DNA from: Adiantum capillus-veneris
Lineage: Eukaryota > Streptophyta > Polypodiopsida > Polypodiales > Pteridaceae
Assembly (NCBI GenBank): GCA_014529385.2
Contig: CM043964.1
Span: forward strand, 106,022,087 to 106,086,086
DNA length: 64,000 bases
Direction: 5' to 3'
This document shows positions 29,976 to 40,390 of the stretch, piece after piece. The position numbers and the translations under genes are program-made. Positions within the stretch are counted from its first letter, which is position 1. Every line of letters starts with the position of its first letter. Under the pieces are notes generated by a model. The model was not told where the DNA came from. It made no database searches and saw only the letters and a list, made by a program, of their open reading frames with translations.

Positions 29976-30255
29976 AAGAACCCAGTGATAGAAACTAAAT
30001 TTTTCAAAAACCTCTGTGGCATAGCTTGGAAAGGTGCTATCAAGAACACATAAAAATTTTGAAGTCATTTGGACATCAGAAAATGGGTCTAAGACCATTT
30101 GAGAGGATTCAACTTGTAGAAAACACCAAATCTGGTCTAACTGACAAAGTAAAAGTCCAAACCACTTGAAAATTGGTAGGAGGACTAAGGAGAGGTGTTG
30201 GAACATAGTGGTATAGTCAAAGTTCAAGTTTTACCTATAAAAGGGGTACTTGCTT

Positions 30256-30273
30256 AGTCTATCGCGATAGACT
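30256..30273. repeat. Palindrome 2e
   Basis: Perfect copy; 299 bp to the next. Confidence 0.95.
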
Positions 30274-30554
30274 CAAAGCAGGGCCAAAGAAATTGAAAAT
30301 TTCAAAACCCTCTGGAGCATAGCTTGTTTAGCCTCTCAGGAGGTTACACCCAAAATTTGGTGGATTTTGGACATTGGGAAGTCATCCTAAGTCTATTTTC
30401 TAGTGATCAGATAGACTCAGAATTCTAGAGTTGGAGTTAGAGACCTAAGAAAAACTCCAAAACAAGTGGAAACTGGTGAGCAAGGTGTACAGAGCATAGG
30501 GAACACAGTGGTAAAGATAAATCTGGGAAATTTTCAAAAATGAAGAGTCTGCTG

Positions 30555-30572
30555 AGTCTATCGCGATAGACT
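30555..30572. repeat. Palindrome 2f
   Basis: Perfect copy; 299 bp to the next. Confidence 0.95.
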
Positions 30573-30853
30573 AGGGTTTTTTCACAAAAATTGAATTTTT
30601 TTAAAATTGACCTTAGGGCCTTGTTCTACATGTTGTTGTGAGCCTATGGTTAAATTTTGAGTAAATTTGGAGCATTGGAAGTGCATCTAAGTGGATTACT
30701 TCACAAGATCAGAAAAGAGATTGTTGTTTGATGCAAGATACAAAGGAAAAGTATTCCAAATTGCTTGAAACTTGGTGAGTAGTATCTCAAGAGAAGGGGG
30801 AACTCAAATCTGTAAAAAGAGTTGAAAAACTGTATCCCAGTAACACTCTGGTG

Positions 30854-30871
30854 ATTCTATCGTGATAGACT
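30854..30871. repeat. Palindrome 2g
   Basis: ATTCTATCG then TGATAGACT, one central change and one outer change. Last copy before gag. Confidence 0.85.
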
Positions 30872-31290
30872 TAGGAATTCACTGTAGAAAAATCAAATTT
30901 CAAATCTGACCTCATCTCAAACTGACCACTTGCAAAAACATCACTTTCCAAATTACATCTCACTGTTTTGGTCATAACTTTCACATACGGACTCCGATTC
31001 CAAAACTTTTTTATCAAAACGTAGCTTGAGAGCAGCACTACAGATCTTAGAGTAAATTGACCAAAATGGTTACCAACGGGATACATTTTAAAAATAGGTT
31101 TGAAAAAAACGTTGTTTAAGGCCTCAAAATGCATCCGGAAGTCAGGGGTGTCTAAAATCGACAATTTGAGAGAATTGTGAGAAAACGCTCACGGTTTTGG
31201 ACATAGTTTTGCATTTTCCCTAACCAAAACACTTGAACACACTGAGAGAGGTATTACTACAGCAAGCTAGATCTGTTAATCCTAGAAGTC

Positions 31291-32097
31291 ATTTCTACAT
31301 CAAACTCAGACTCAGCTTATACAAGCACATGGATTGCAGGGATAGATGAGCACCCGCCCAGAATAGATTTTCCAAACCTACAGTACATAAAGGCCAATTT
31401 TGTGGAGAGAGTTTGGACGTATAACCATGAAAGTGAAGGACTATATAGGTATATTAATGGAAATCAATTCAACCTTTACAGTTGCTTAGAGCCTTACCCA
31501 GATGAGCTGACAGAGTACAAGCTCTTATATGTCTATACATACGAGGTCGACCGACAATGGACATCTTTATTTGTTGACAAGTATGGACGAGAATATGGTG
31601 CTGTAGAAAGCACAAATCCGCGAACCAAATTAGAGATGAGTGGATATTTGGTCAATGAAGGACCTCAGATACATCCACCAAACACAGGAACCTCTAAGAG
31701 AATTCCAAAGAGGAGACCACCACCTGGATTTCCTCCTAGAGCGATAACGAGAGATGAAACGATACCAGAGAAGAGTATGGTTCCATACTTTGCACCCCAA
31801 AGTATAAGACCATCTCAGCTAAGAAAATGGGTAAATAGAAAGTACAATGGCATAGGAGACCCATACGCCCATGTCTCGGCTTTCAAGCAAGTCCTACGAG
31901 CAGAACGAGTAGAGGACTTCCACACGCAGTATGAGGGTTTTGGACTTACATTGGAGGACAATGCACAAGCATGGTTTGAACTATTGAACCGGAGAGATTT
32001 CACAACCATTGAGAAAATGTTGGATGAATTTGTTCAAGAATTCACCAAGAGGGGCATAAAACATAACACCCTTCCTAAAATTCAGGAATTCAAATAA
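31291..32097 (+). pseudogene. Truncated gag, unit 1 (start codon lost)
   Basis: Same frame as the other three copies, but the ATG at the homologous position is ATT (31291); the next in-frame Met is 31402. It covers the Gag N-terminal region and the first part of the capsid core (PYAHVSAFKQVLRAERV, FGLTLEDNAQAWFELLN) and stops at TAA after KIQEFK. In element 1 the corresponding protein continues for hundreds more residues, including zinc knuckles, so this is a C-terminally truncated Gag. Confidence 0.8.
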
Positions 32098-32186
32098 TAA
32101 ATAATAAAATAAGCCAAGCGTGCGAAACTTTCAAAGGAAATAGAGCGAAAAATTAGGGAAGAGGGATAAATGTACAATTTGAGTTG

Positions 32187-32261
32187 AAGAGATTGCATTC
32201 AACATGGCCAACGCGTTTCGACCATTACAAGTCTCATCAAGGCAAAAAATAAAAATCTCTT
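32187..32261 (-). ncRNA. Hammerhead-ribozyme-like motif A, unit 1
   Basis: Read on the minus strand: distal stem I AAGAGATT pairs with AATCTCTT; an internal loop follows; then GCC, UUGAUGA, a 4-bp stem II (GACU/GGUC), GAAA, AC-GC-GU-U, and GGC pairing with GCC. This is the order of a type I hammerhead with a very short helix III. The first core base is U instead of the required C, which would be expected to weaken or abolish cleavage. TATATAAA lies just upstream on the same strand (32268-32275). Confidence 0.55.
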
Positions 32262-32661
32262 ACTGGGTTTATATAGGAAAGGGAGATGGGGGGATTGGCT
32301 TTGGAGTTAACCATGGATAGGTAGAGCATGAATAAATGTGTAAGGTTACTTTCAAGAAATTGATATGATGGGTTTCTCAAATTCTTAAATTGCAAGTGGA
32401 AGTTTGTAGTTTTCGGGGTAAAGATAGTGACTACTACAAACTTTCAAGAGTGAGGTACCATAAATTGAAAGTGAAAGTGAAAGTTTGTAGTTTTTCAAGG
32501 TCAAGAGGGTGAGTGCTACCAACAAAAATTTATTGCAAAGGGAGGCTTTTTCAAAAATTGAAGGAAGAATTTTGGGTTTAAATAATGGGGCCATTGTAGG
32601 GGGAAGAAATTTAGGTCCATAGGTTAATGACTTAATAAAACCAAGGTTCAACAAGATTTAA

Positions 32662-32945
32662 ATTATGGGGGTTGGGGTGCTTGAGAACTATGCTATAAAA
32701 AATCTAGGCATGATTTGGACCTCTGAGGCTTAGTGTAATTGGAAGGGGGTTATATCAAGGGTTGTTTTGGATTGATCTGCGTGAGAAAGGTTTGATGATG
32801 AAAATTATGGGGGTTGGGGTGCTTGAGAACTACGCTATAAAAAATTCTAGGCATGATTTAGACCTCAGAGGCTCAGCGTAATTGGAAGGGGGTTATATCA
32901 AGGGTTGTTTTTGGATGGATCTGCATGATAAAGGTTCGATGATGA
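32662..32945 (+). repeat. 142-bp internal tandem duplication in each unit
   Basis: Two copies starting ATTATGGGGGTTGGGGTG at 32662 and 32804, present also in units 2-4 (for example 35364/35506). It predates the amplification of the 2.7-kb unit. No coding content. Confidence 0.85.
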
Positions 32946-33529
32946 AAAGTAATTGCAATAGGGAGTTTAAAAATTAAGGATAGAAAATCCAACAGTAAAG
33001 GGATCCTAAAGATGTGGAATCTTGCGAAAGATGTTGACTTTAGGATGGTTTCGATATTACTAAATTGGCTTAGGTTCATTACGCAAGCATTGAAGGAGAC
33101 AGGTGATAACTTAATAAGAGAGGAAGGGAGTGTGTTCTGAAGGCTTAGCAACAACAGATGCATTGGTTTCTTCTGCAATCTTAGAGTTCTTCATAGTCCA
33201 TTTAACCTTGGGACCCAACTAGCGCTAGGGTTGGGGTGTTGTACCTCATTGCAAAAAATCTTAAACAAGAATCACATCATGTGCGCATGCGAGGGTGCCA
33301 AAGTAAGGGCATAAACATTACTAATCGTGATGCTTCAATGGTTCAAGCCATTTCTTAGGGAAACAAGAGCGATTGTAGTGGGTTGGGTTATGCGCCATGA
33401 AAATTTTCTTTAGAAAAGGTGAAGGTCATGTAGCCGTGTAGCCATGCCTCGTGTTCAAGCCATTTATGATGGGAAACCCGAGAGATGATAGAGAGTGGGG
33501 TTATGTACCATGTAAATCAAAACTAGAAA

Positions 33530-33560
33530 ACGTGTTTCGCTCTCTTAGAGAGCTCATCAG
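33530..33560 (-). ncRNA. Hammerhead-like core B, unit 1
   Basis: Minus strand: CUGAUGA, a perfect 6-bp stem II (GCUCUC-UAA-GAGAGC), GAAA, then CACGUU. Both conserved cores are intact. Stem I is not clear: TTCTAG can pair with CTGGAA only with a bulge and an unpaired CACCA next to the core. About 1.3 kb 5' of motif A on the same strand. Confidence 0.5.
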
Positions 33561-33986
33561 TGGTGTTTCCAGGGAGATTGGGGAATGTAAAGAAGTTCTG
33601 GGAAGGGAGTAGGGGTTTGTTTATGTAGGGTGAGTTTAGGAGGGAAGGTGTTTGAAGAGAGAGAAAAAAAAAGGGGGGAAGTAGGTTTTGAATTTTGAAC
33701 TTTTTGAATTCAAAATTCTAAAAGACTTGAGTTTACTTGTGTGTGAGGGTGAATTGAGAGTGCATGGTAAGGGTGAGCCTTATTAGACATAGGTTTTGAA
33801 AAAAACGTTGTTTAAAGCCTCAAAATGCATCCGGACGTCAGGGGTGTCTAAAACCGACAATTTGAGAGAATTGTGAGAAAACGCTCACGGTTTTGGACAT
33901 AGTTTTGGATTTTCCCTGACCAAAACACTTGAACACACTGAGAGAGGTATTACTACAGCAAGCTAGATCTGTTAAGCCTAGAATTC

Positions 33987-34799
33987 ATGTCTACATCAGA
34001 CTCAGACTCAGACTCAGCTTATACAAGCACATGGATTGTAGGGATAGATGAGCACCCACCCAGAATAGATCTTCCACACCCACAGTACATAAAGGACAAT
34101 TTTGTGGAGAGAGTTTGGACGTATAACCATGAAAGTGAAGGACTATATAGGTATATTAATGGAAATCAATTCAACCTTTATAGTTGCTTAGAGCCTTACC
34201 CAGATGAGCTGACAGAGTACAAGCTCTTATATGTCTATACATACGAAGTCGAACGACAATGGACATCTTTATTTGTTGACAAGTATGGACGAGAATATAG
34301 AGCTATAGAAAGCACAAATCCGCGAACCAAATTAGAGATGAGTGGATATTTGGTTAATGAAGGACCTCAGATACATCCACCAAACACAGGAACCTCTAAG
34401 AGAATTCCAAAGAGGAGACCACCAGCTGGATCTCCTCCTAGAGCGATAACGAGAGATGAAACGATACCAGAGAAGAGTATGGTTCCATACTTTGCACCCC
34501 AAAGTATAAGACCATCTCAGCTAAGAAAATGGGTAAATAGAAAGTACAATGGCATAGGAGACCCATATGCCCATGTCTCGGCTTTCAAGCAAGTCCTACG
34601 AGCAGAACGAGTAGAGGACTTCCACACGCAGTATGAGGGTTTTGGACTTACATTGGAGGACAATGCACAAGCATGGTTTGAACTATTGAACCGGAGAGAG
34701 TTCACAACCATTGAGAAAATGTTGGATGAATTTGTTCAAGAATTCACCAAGAGGGGCATAAAACATAACACCCTTCCTAAGATTCAGGAATTTAAATAA
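33987..34799 (+). CDS. Truncated gag, unit 2 (270 codons)
   Basis: An open frame starting MSTSDSDSDSAYTSTW. The Ser-Asp start is encoded by a GACTCA hexamer repeat whose number differs between units. The middle part (YVYTYEVERQWTSLFVDKYGREY) matches the element 1 Gag stretch YVFTYTEGSEMKIAAYDKYG in layout. It ends inside the capsid core at KIQEFK, TAA. If made, it would lack the zinc knuckles and half of the capsid, so it could at most act as an assembly-interfering or accessory fragment; that is speculation. Confidence 0.75.
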   Translation: MSTSDSDSDSAYTSTWIVGIDEHPPRIDLPHPQYIKDNFVERVWTYNHESEGLYRYINGNQFNLYSCLEPYPDELTEYKLLYVYTYEVERQWTSLFVDKYGREYRAIESTNPRTKLEMSGYLVNEGPQIHPPNTGTSKRIPKRRPPAGSPPRAITRDETIPEKSMVPYFAPQSIRPSQLRKWVNRKYNGIGDPYAHVSAFKQVLRAERVEDFHTQYEGFGLTLEDNAQAWFELLNRREFTTIEKMLDEFVQEFTKRGIKHNTLPKIQEFK

Positions 34800-34890
34800 T
34801 AAATAATAAAATTACCCAAGCGTGCGAAACTTTCTAAGGAAATAAAGCAAAAAATTAGGGAAGAGGGATAAATGTACAATTTGAGTTGAC

Positions 34891-34960
34891 GAGATTGCAT
34901 TCGACATGGCCAACGCGTTTCGTCCATTACGAGTCTCATCAAGGCAAAAAATACAATCTC
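34891..34960 (-). ncRNA. Hammerhead-like motif A, unit 2
   Basis: Same fold; distal stem I GAGATTG/CAATCTC (7 bp) and GCC/GGC are kept. The first core base is U, and stem II has an A-A mismatch. Probably inactive. Confidence 0.5.
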
Positions 34961-36231
34961 TTACTGGGTTTATATAGGAAAGGGAGATGGTGGGGTTGGC
35001 TTTGGAGTTAACCATGGGTAGGTAGAGCACGGATAAATGTGTAAGGTTGCTTTCAAGAAATTGATATGATGGGTTTCTCAAATTCTTAAATTGCAAGTGG
35101 AAGTTTGTAGTTTTCAGGGTAAAGATAGTGACTACTACAAACTTTCAAGAGTGAGGTACCATAAATTGAAAGTGAAAGTGAAAGTTTGTAGTTTTTCAAG
35201 GTCAAGAGGGTGAGTGCTACCAACAAAAATTTATTGCAAAGGGAAGCTCTTTCAAAAATTGAAGGAAGAATTTTGGGTTTAAATAATGGGGCCATTGTAG
35301 GGGGAAGAAATTTAGGTCCATAGGTTAATGACTTAATAAAACCAAGGTTCAACAAGATTGAAATTATGGGGGTTGGGGTGCTTGAGAACTATGCTATAAA
35401 AAATCTAGGCATGATTTGGACCTCTGAGGCTTAGTGTAATTGGAAGGGGGTTATATCAAGGGTTGTTTTGGATTGATCTGTGTGAGAAAGGTTTGATGAT
35501 GAAAATTATGGGGGTTGGGGTGCTTGAGAACTACTCTATAAAAAATTCTAGGCATGATTTAGACCTCAGAGGCTCGGTGTAATTGGAAGGGGGTTATATC
35601 AAGGGTTGTTTTTGGATGGATCTGCATGATAAAGGTTCGATGATGAAAAGTAATTGCAATAGGGAGTATAAAAATTAAGGATAGAAAATCCAACAGTATT
35701 GGGATCCTAAAGATGTGGAATCTTGCGAAAGATGTTGACTTTAGGATGGTTTCGATATTACTAAATTGGCTTAGGTTCATTACTCAAGCATTGAAGGAGA
35801 CATGCGATAACTTAATAAGAGAGGAAGGGAGTGTGTTCTGAAGGCTTAGCAACAACAGATGCATTGGTTTCTTCTGCAATCTTAGAGTTCTTCATAGTCC
35901 ATTTAACCTTGGGACCCAACTGGCGCTAGGGTTGGGGTGTTGTACCTCATTGCAAAAAATCTTAAACAAGAATCACATCATGTGCGCATGCGAGGGGTGC
36001 CAAAGTAAGGGCATAAAGATGACTAATCCTGATGCTTCAATGGTTCAAGCCATTTCTTAGGGAAACAATAGTGATAGTAGTGGGTTGGGTTATGCGCCAT
36101 GCAAATTTTCTTTAGAAAAGGTGAAGGTCATGTCGCCGTGTAGCCATGCCTCGTGTTCAAGCCATTTATGATGGGAAACCCGAGAGATGATAGAGACTGG
36201 GGTTATGTACCATGTAAATCAAAACTAGAAA

Positions 36232-36262
36232 ACGTGTTTCACTCTCTTAGAGAGCTCATCAC
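36232..36262 (-). ncRNA. Hammerhead-like core B, unit 2
   Basis: As in unit 1, but the first core base is G (GTGATGAG) and the basal stem II pair is G-U. Decayed. Confidence 0.4.
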
Positions 36263-36684
36263 TTGTGTTTCCAGGGAGATTGGGGAATGTAAAGAAGTTA
36301 TGGGAAGGGAGTAGGGGTTTGTTTATGTAGGATGAGTTTAGGAGGGAAGGTGTTTGAAGAGAGAGAAAAAAGGGGGAACGTAGGTTTTGAATTTTGAACT
36401 TTTTGAATTCAAAATTCTAAAAGACTTGAGTTTACTTGTGTGTGAGGGTGACTTGAGAGTGCATGCTGAGGGTGAGCCTTATTAGACATAGGTTTGAAAA
36501 AAACATTGTTTAAGGCCTCAAAATGCATCCGAAAGTCAAGGGTGTCTAAAACCGACAATTTGAGAGAATTGTGAGAAAACGCTCATGGTTTTGGACATAG
36601 TTTTGGATTTTCCCTGACCAAAACACTTGAACACACTGAGAGAGGTATTACTACAGCAAGCTAGATCTGCTAAGCCTAGAATTC

Positions 36685-37509
36685 ATGTCTACATCAGACT
36701 CAGACTCAGACTCAGACTCAGACTCAGCTTATACAAGCACATGGATTGCAGGGATAGATGAGCACCCGCCCACAATAGATCTTCCAAACCTACAGTACAT
36801 AAAGGCCAATTTTGTGGAGAGAGTTTGGACGTATAACCATGAAAGTGAAGAACTGTATAGGTATATTAATGCAAATCAATTCAACCTTTACAGTTGCTTA
36901 GAGCCTTACCCAGATGAGCTGACAGAGTACAAGCTCTTATATGTCTATACATACGAGGTCGACCGACAATGGACATCTTTATTTGTTGACAAGTATGGAC
37001 GAGAATATGGTGCTGTAGAAAGCACAAATCCGCGAACCAAATTAGAGATGAGTGGATATTTGGTCAATGAAGGACCTCAGATACATCCACCAAACACAGG
37101 AACCTCTAAGAGAATTCCAAAGAGGAGACCACCACCTGGATTTCCTCCTAGAGCGATAACGAGAGATGAAACAATACCAGAGAAGAGTATGGTTCCATAC
37201 TTTGCACCCCAAAGTATAAGACCATCTCAACTAAGAAAATGGGTAAATCGAAAGTACAATGGCACAAGAGACCCATACGCCCATGTCTCGGCTTTCAAGC
37301 AAGTCCTACGAGCAGAACGAGTAGAGGACTTCCACACGCAGTATGAGGGTTTTGGACTTACATTGGAGGACAATGCACAAGCATGGTTTGAACTATTGAA
37401 CCGGAGAGAGTTCACAACCATTGAGAAAATGTTGGATGAATTTGTTCAAGAATTCACCAAGAGGGGCATAAAACATAACACCCTTCCTAAGATTCAGGAA
37501 TTTAAATAA
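36685..37509 (+). CDS. Truncated gag, unit 3 (274 codons)
   Basis: Open like unit 2, with two more Ser-Asp pairs at the N-terminus (six in a row). It has NGTRDPYAH where other units read NGIGDPYAH, altering a conserved Gly. Same end at KIQEFK. Confidence 0.75.
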   Translation: MSTSDSDSDSDSDSAYTSTWIAGIDEHPPTIDLPNLQYIKANFVERVWTYNHESEELYRYINANQFNLYSCLEPYPDELTEYKLLYVYTYEVDRQWTSLFVDKYGREYGAVESTNPRTKLEMSGYLVNEGPQIHPPNTGTSKRIPKRRPPPGFPPRAITRDETIPEKSMVPYFAPQSIRPSQLRKWVNRKYNGTRDPYAHVSAFKQVLRAERVEDFHTQYEGFGLTLEDNAQAWFELLNRREFTTIEKMLDEFVQEFTKRGIKHNTLPKIQEFK

Positions 37510-37597
37510 TAAATAATAAAATAAGCCAAGCGTGCAAAACTTTCTAAGGAAATAGAGCCAAAAAATAGGGAAGAGGGATAAATGTACACTTTGAGTT

Positions 37598-37673
37598 GAA
37601 GAGATTGCATTCGACATGGGCAACGCGTTTCGACCATTACTGTTCTAATCAGGGCAAGAAATACAATCTCTTC
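37598..37673 (-). ncRNA. Hammerhead-like motif A, unit 3
   Basis: The longest distal stem I (GAAGAGATTG/CAATCTCTTC, 10 bp) and a C at the first core position. But the core reads CUGAUUA (an essential G is changed), and the inner stem I has a C-C mismatch. Probably inactive. Confidence 0.5.
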
Positions 37674-38958
37674 CTTGGTTTATATAGAAAACGGAGATGG
37701 GGGGTTGGCTTTGGAGTTAACCATGGGTAGGTAGAGCACGGATAAATGTGTAAGGACTTTAGTTATTGAGGGTTGCTTTCAAGAAACTGATATGATGGGT
37801 TTCTCAGATTCTTAAATTGCAAGTGGAAGTTTGTAGTTTTCAGGGTAAAGATAGTGACTACTACAAACTTTCAAGAGTGAGGTACCATAAATTGAAAGTG
37901 AAAGTGAAAGTTTGTGGTTTTTCAAGTTCAAGAGGGTGAGTGCTACCAACAAAAATTTATTGCAAAGGGAGGCTCTTTCGAAAATTGAAGGAAGAATTTT
38001 GGGTTTAAATAATGGGGCCATTGTAGGGGGAAGAAATCTAGGTCCATAGGTTAATGACTTAATAAAACCAAGGTTCAACAAGATTTAAATTATGGGGGTT
38101 GGGGTGCTTGAGAACTATGCTATAAAAAATCTAGGCATGATTTGGAGCTCTAAGGCTTAGTGTAATTGGAAGGGGGTTATATCAAGGGTTGTTTTGGATT
38201 GATCTGCGTGAGAAAGGTTTGATGATGAAAATTATGGGGGTTGGGGTGCTTGAGAACTACGCTATAAAAAATTCTAGGCATGATTTAGACCTCAGAGGCT
38301 CGGTGTAATTGGAAGGGGGTTATATCAAGGGTTGTTTTTGGATGGATCTGCATGATAAAGGTTTGATGATGAAAAGTAATTGCAATAGGGAGTTTAAAAA
38401 TTAAGGATAGAAAATCCAACAGTAAAGGGATCCTAAAGATGTGGAATCTCGCGAAAGATGTTGACTTTAGGATGGTTTCCATATTACTAAATTGGCTTAG
38501 GTTCATTACTCAAGCATTGAAGGAGACACGTGATAACTTAATAAGAGAGGAAGGGAGTGTGTTCTGAAGGCTTAGCAACAACAGATGCATTGGTTTCTTC
38601 TGCAATCTTAGAGTTCTTCATAGTCCATTTAACCTTGGGACCCAACTGGCGCTAGGGTTGGGGTGTTGTACCTCATTGCAAAAAATCTTAAACAAGAATC
38701 ACATCATGTGCGCATGCGACGGGTGCCAAAGTAAGGGCATAAAGATTACTAATCGTGATGCTTCAATGGTTCAAGCCATTTCTTAAGGAAACAAGAGCGA
38801 TTGTAGTGGGTTGGGTTATGCGCCATGAAAATTTTCTTTAGAAAAGGTGAAGGTCATGTAGCTGTGTAGCCATGCCTCATGTTCAAGCCATTTATGATGG
38901 GAAACCCGAGAGATGATAGAGAGTGGGGTTATGTACCATGTAAATCAAAACTAGAAAA

Positions 38959-38988
38959 CGCGTTTCACTCTCTTAGAGAGCTCATCAG
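38959..38988 (-). ncRNA. Hammerhead-like core B, unit 3
   Basis: CUGAUGA, stem II with one G-U pair, then GAAACGCGUU, which is identical to motif A after the stem. This shared 3' side is the best evidence that A and B derive from one ancestral motif. Unit 4 is truncated before this point. Confidence 0.5.
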
Positions 38989-39414
38989 TGGTGTTTCCAG
39001 GGAGATTGGGGAATGTAAAGAAGTTATGGGAAGGGAGTAGGGGTTTGTTTATGTAGGGTGAGTTTAGGAGGGAAGGTGTTTGAAGAGAGAGAAAAAAAAA
39101 GGGGGGGAAGTAGGTTTTGAATTTTGAACTTTTTGAATTCAAAATTCTAAAAGACTTGAGTTTACTTGTGTGTGAGGGTGACTTGAGAGTGCATGCTAAG
39201 GGTGAGCCTTATTAGACATAGGTTTGAAAAAACCGTTGTTTAAGGCCTCAAAATGCATCCGAAAGTCAAGGGTGTCTAAAACCAACAATTTGAGAGAATT
39301 GTGAGAAAACGCTCACGGTTTTGTACATAGTTTTGGATTTTCCATTACCAAAACACTTGAACACACTGAGAGAGGTATTACTACAGCAAGCTAGATCTGT
39401 TAAGCCTAGAATTC

Positions 39415-40227
39415 ATGTCTACATCAGACTCAAACTCAGACTCAGCTTATACAAGCACATGGATTGCAGGGATAGATGAGCACCCGCCCAGAATAGATCT
39501 TCCAAACCTACAGTACATAAAGGCCAATTTTGTGGAGAGAGTTTGGACGTATAACCATGAAAGTGAAGGACTATATAGGTATATTAATGGAAATCAATTC
39601 AACCTTTACAGTTGCTTAGAGCCTTACCCAGATGAGCTGACCGAGTACAAGCTCTTATATGTCTCTACATACGAGGTCGACCGACAATGGACATCTTTAT
39701 TTTTGGACAAGTATGGACGAGAATATAGAGCTGTAGAAAGCACAAATCTGCGAACCAAATTAGAGATGAGTGGATATTTGGTCAATGAAGGACCACAGAT
39801 ACATCCACCAAACACAGGAACCTCTAAGAGAATTCCAAAGAGGAGACCACCACCTGGATTTCCTCCTAGAGCAATAACGAGAGATGAAACGATACCAGAG
39901 AAGAGTATGGTTCCATACTTTGCACCCCAAAGTATAAGACCATCTCAGCTAAGAAAATGGGTAAATAGAAAGTACAATGGCATAGGAGACCCATACGCCC
40001 ATGTCTCGGCTTTCAAGCAAGTCGTACGATCAGAACGAGTAGAGGACTTCCACACGCAGTATGAGGGTTTTGGACTTACATTGGCGGACAATGCACAAGC
40101 ATGGTTTTAACTATTGAACTGGAGAGAGTTCACAACCATTGAGAAAATGCTGGATGAATTTGTTCAAGAATTCACCAAGAGGGGCATAAAACATAACACC
40201 CTTCCTAAGATTCAGGAATTCAAATAA
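39415..40227 (+). pseudogene. Truncated gag, unit 4 (nonsense mutation)
   Basis: Open to AWF, then TAA at 40108-40110 where the other copies have GAA (Glu). The frame continues intact to KIQEFK at 40224. A single substitution separates it from the full fragment. Confidence 0.8.
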
Positions 40228-40316
40228 TAAATAATATAATAAGCCAAGCGTGCGAAACTTTCTAAGGAAATAGAGCGAAAAATTAGGGAAGAGGGATAAA
40301 TGTACAATTTGAGTTG

Positions 40317-40390
40317 AAGAGATTGCATTCGACATGGCCAACGCGTTTCGTCCATTACGAGTCTCATCAGGGCAAAAAATACAATCTCTT
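40317..40390 (-). ncRNA. Hammerhead-like motif A, unit 4 (core intact)
   Basis: The only A copy with both conserved cores intact: CUGAUGA and GAAA. Distal stem I is 9 bp (AAGAGATTG/CAATCTCTT), inner stem I GCC/GGC, and helix III would be AC/GU closed by two bases or formed between two molecules, with GUU as the cleavage triplet. Stem II has an A-A mismatch. The best candidate for residual activity. Confidence 0.6.

Larger units (their letters stand above)
28177..31093 (+). other. Leader of element 2 with palindrome array
   Basis: About 3 kb without a supported reading frame. From 29063 it is built of degenerate ~299-bp units, each with an 18-bp palindrome. Between palindromes only loose similarity remains, such as a CTCTGG/GTGGCATAGCTTG phrase and a TTTGGACATYRGRAA phrase recurring once per unit. 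Confidence 0.75.

Noticed and set aside
29063-30871. Regularly spaced palindromes as a CRISPR array
   Set aside because: Intervals of ~280 bp, plant context and no cas genes; the regular spacing reflects a tandem-repeat leader.
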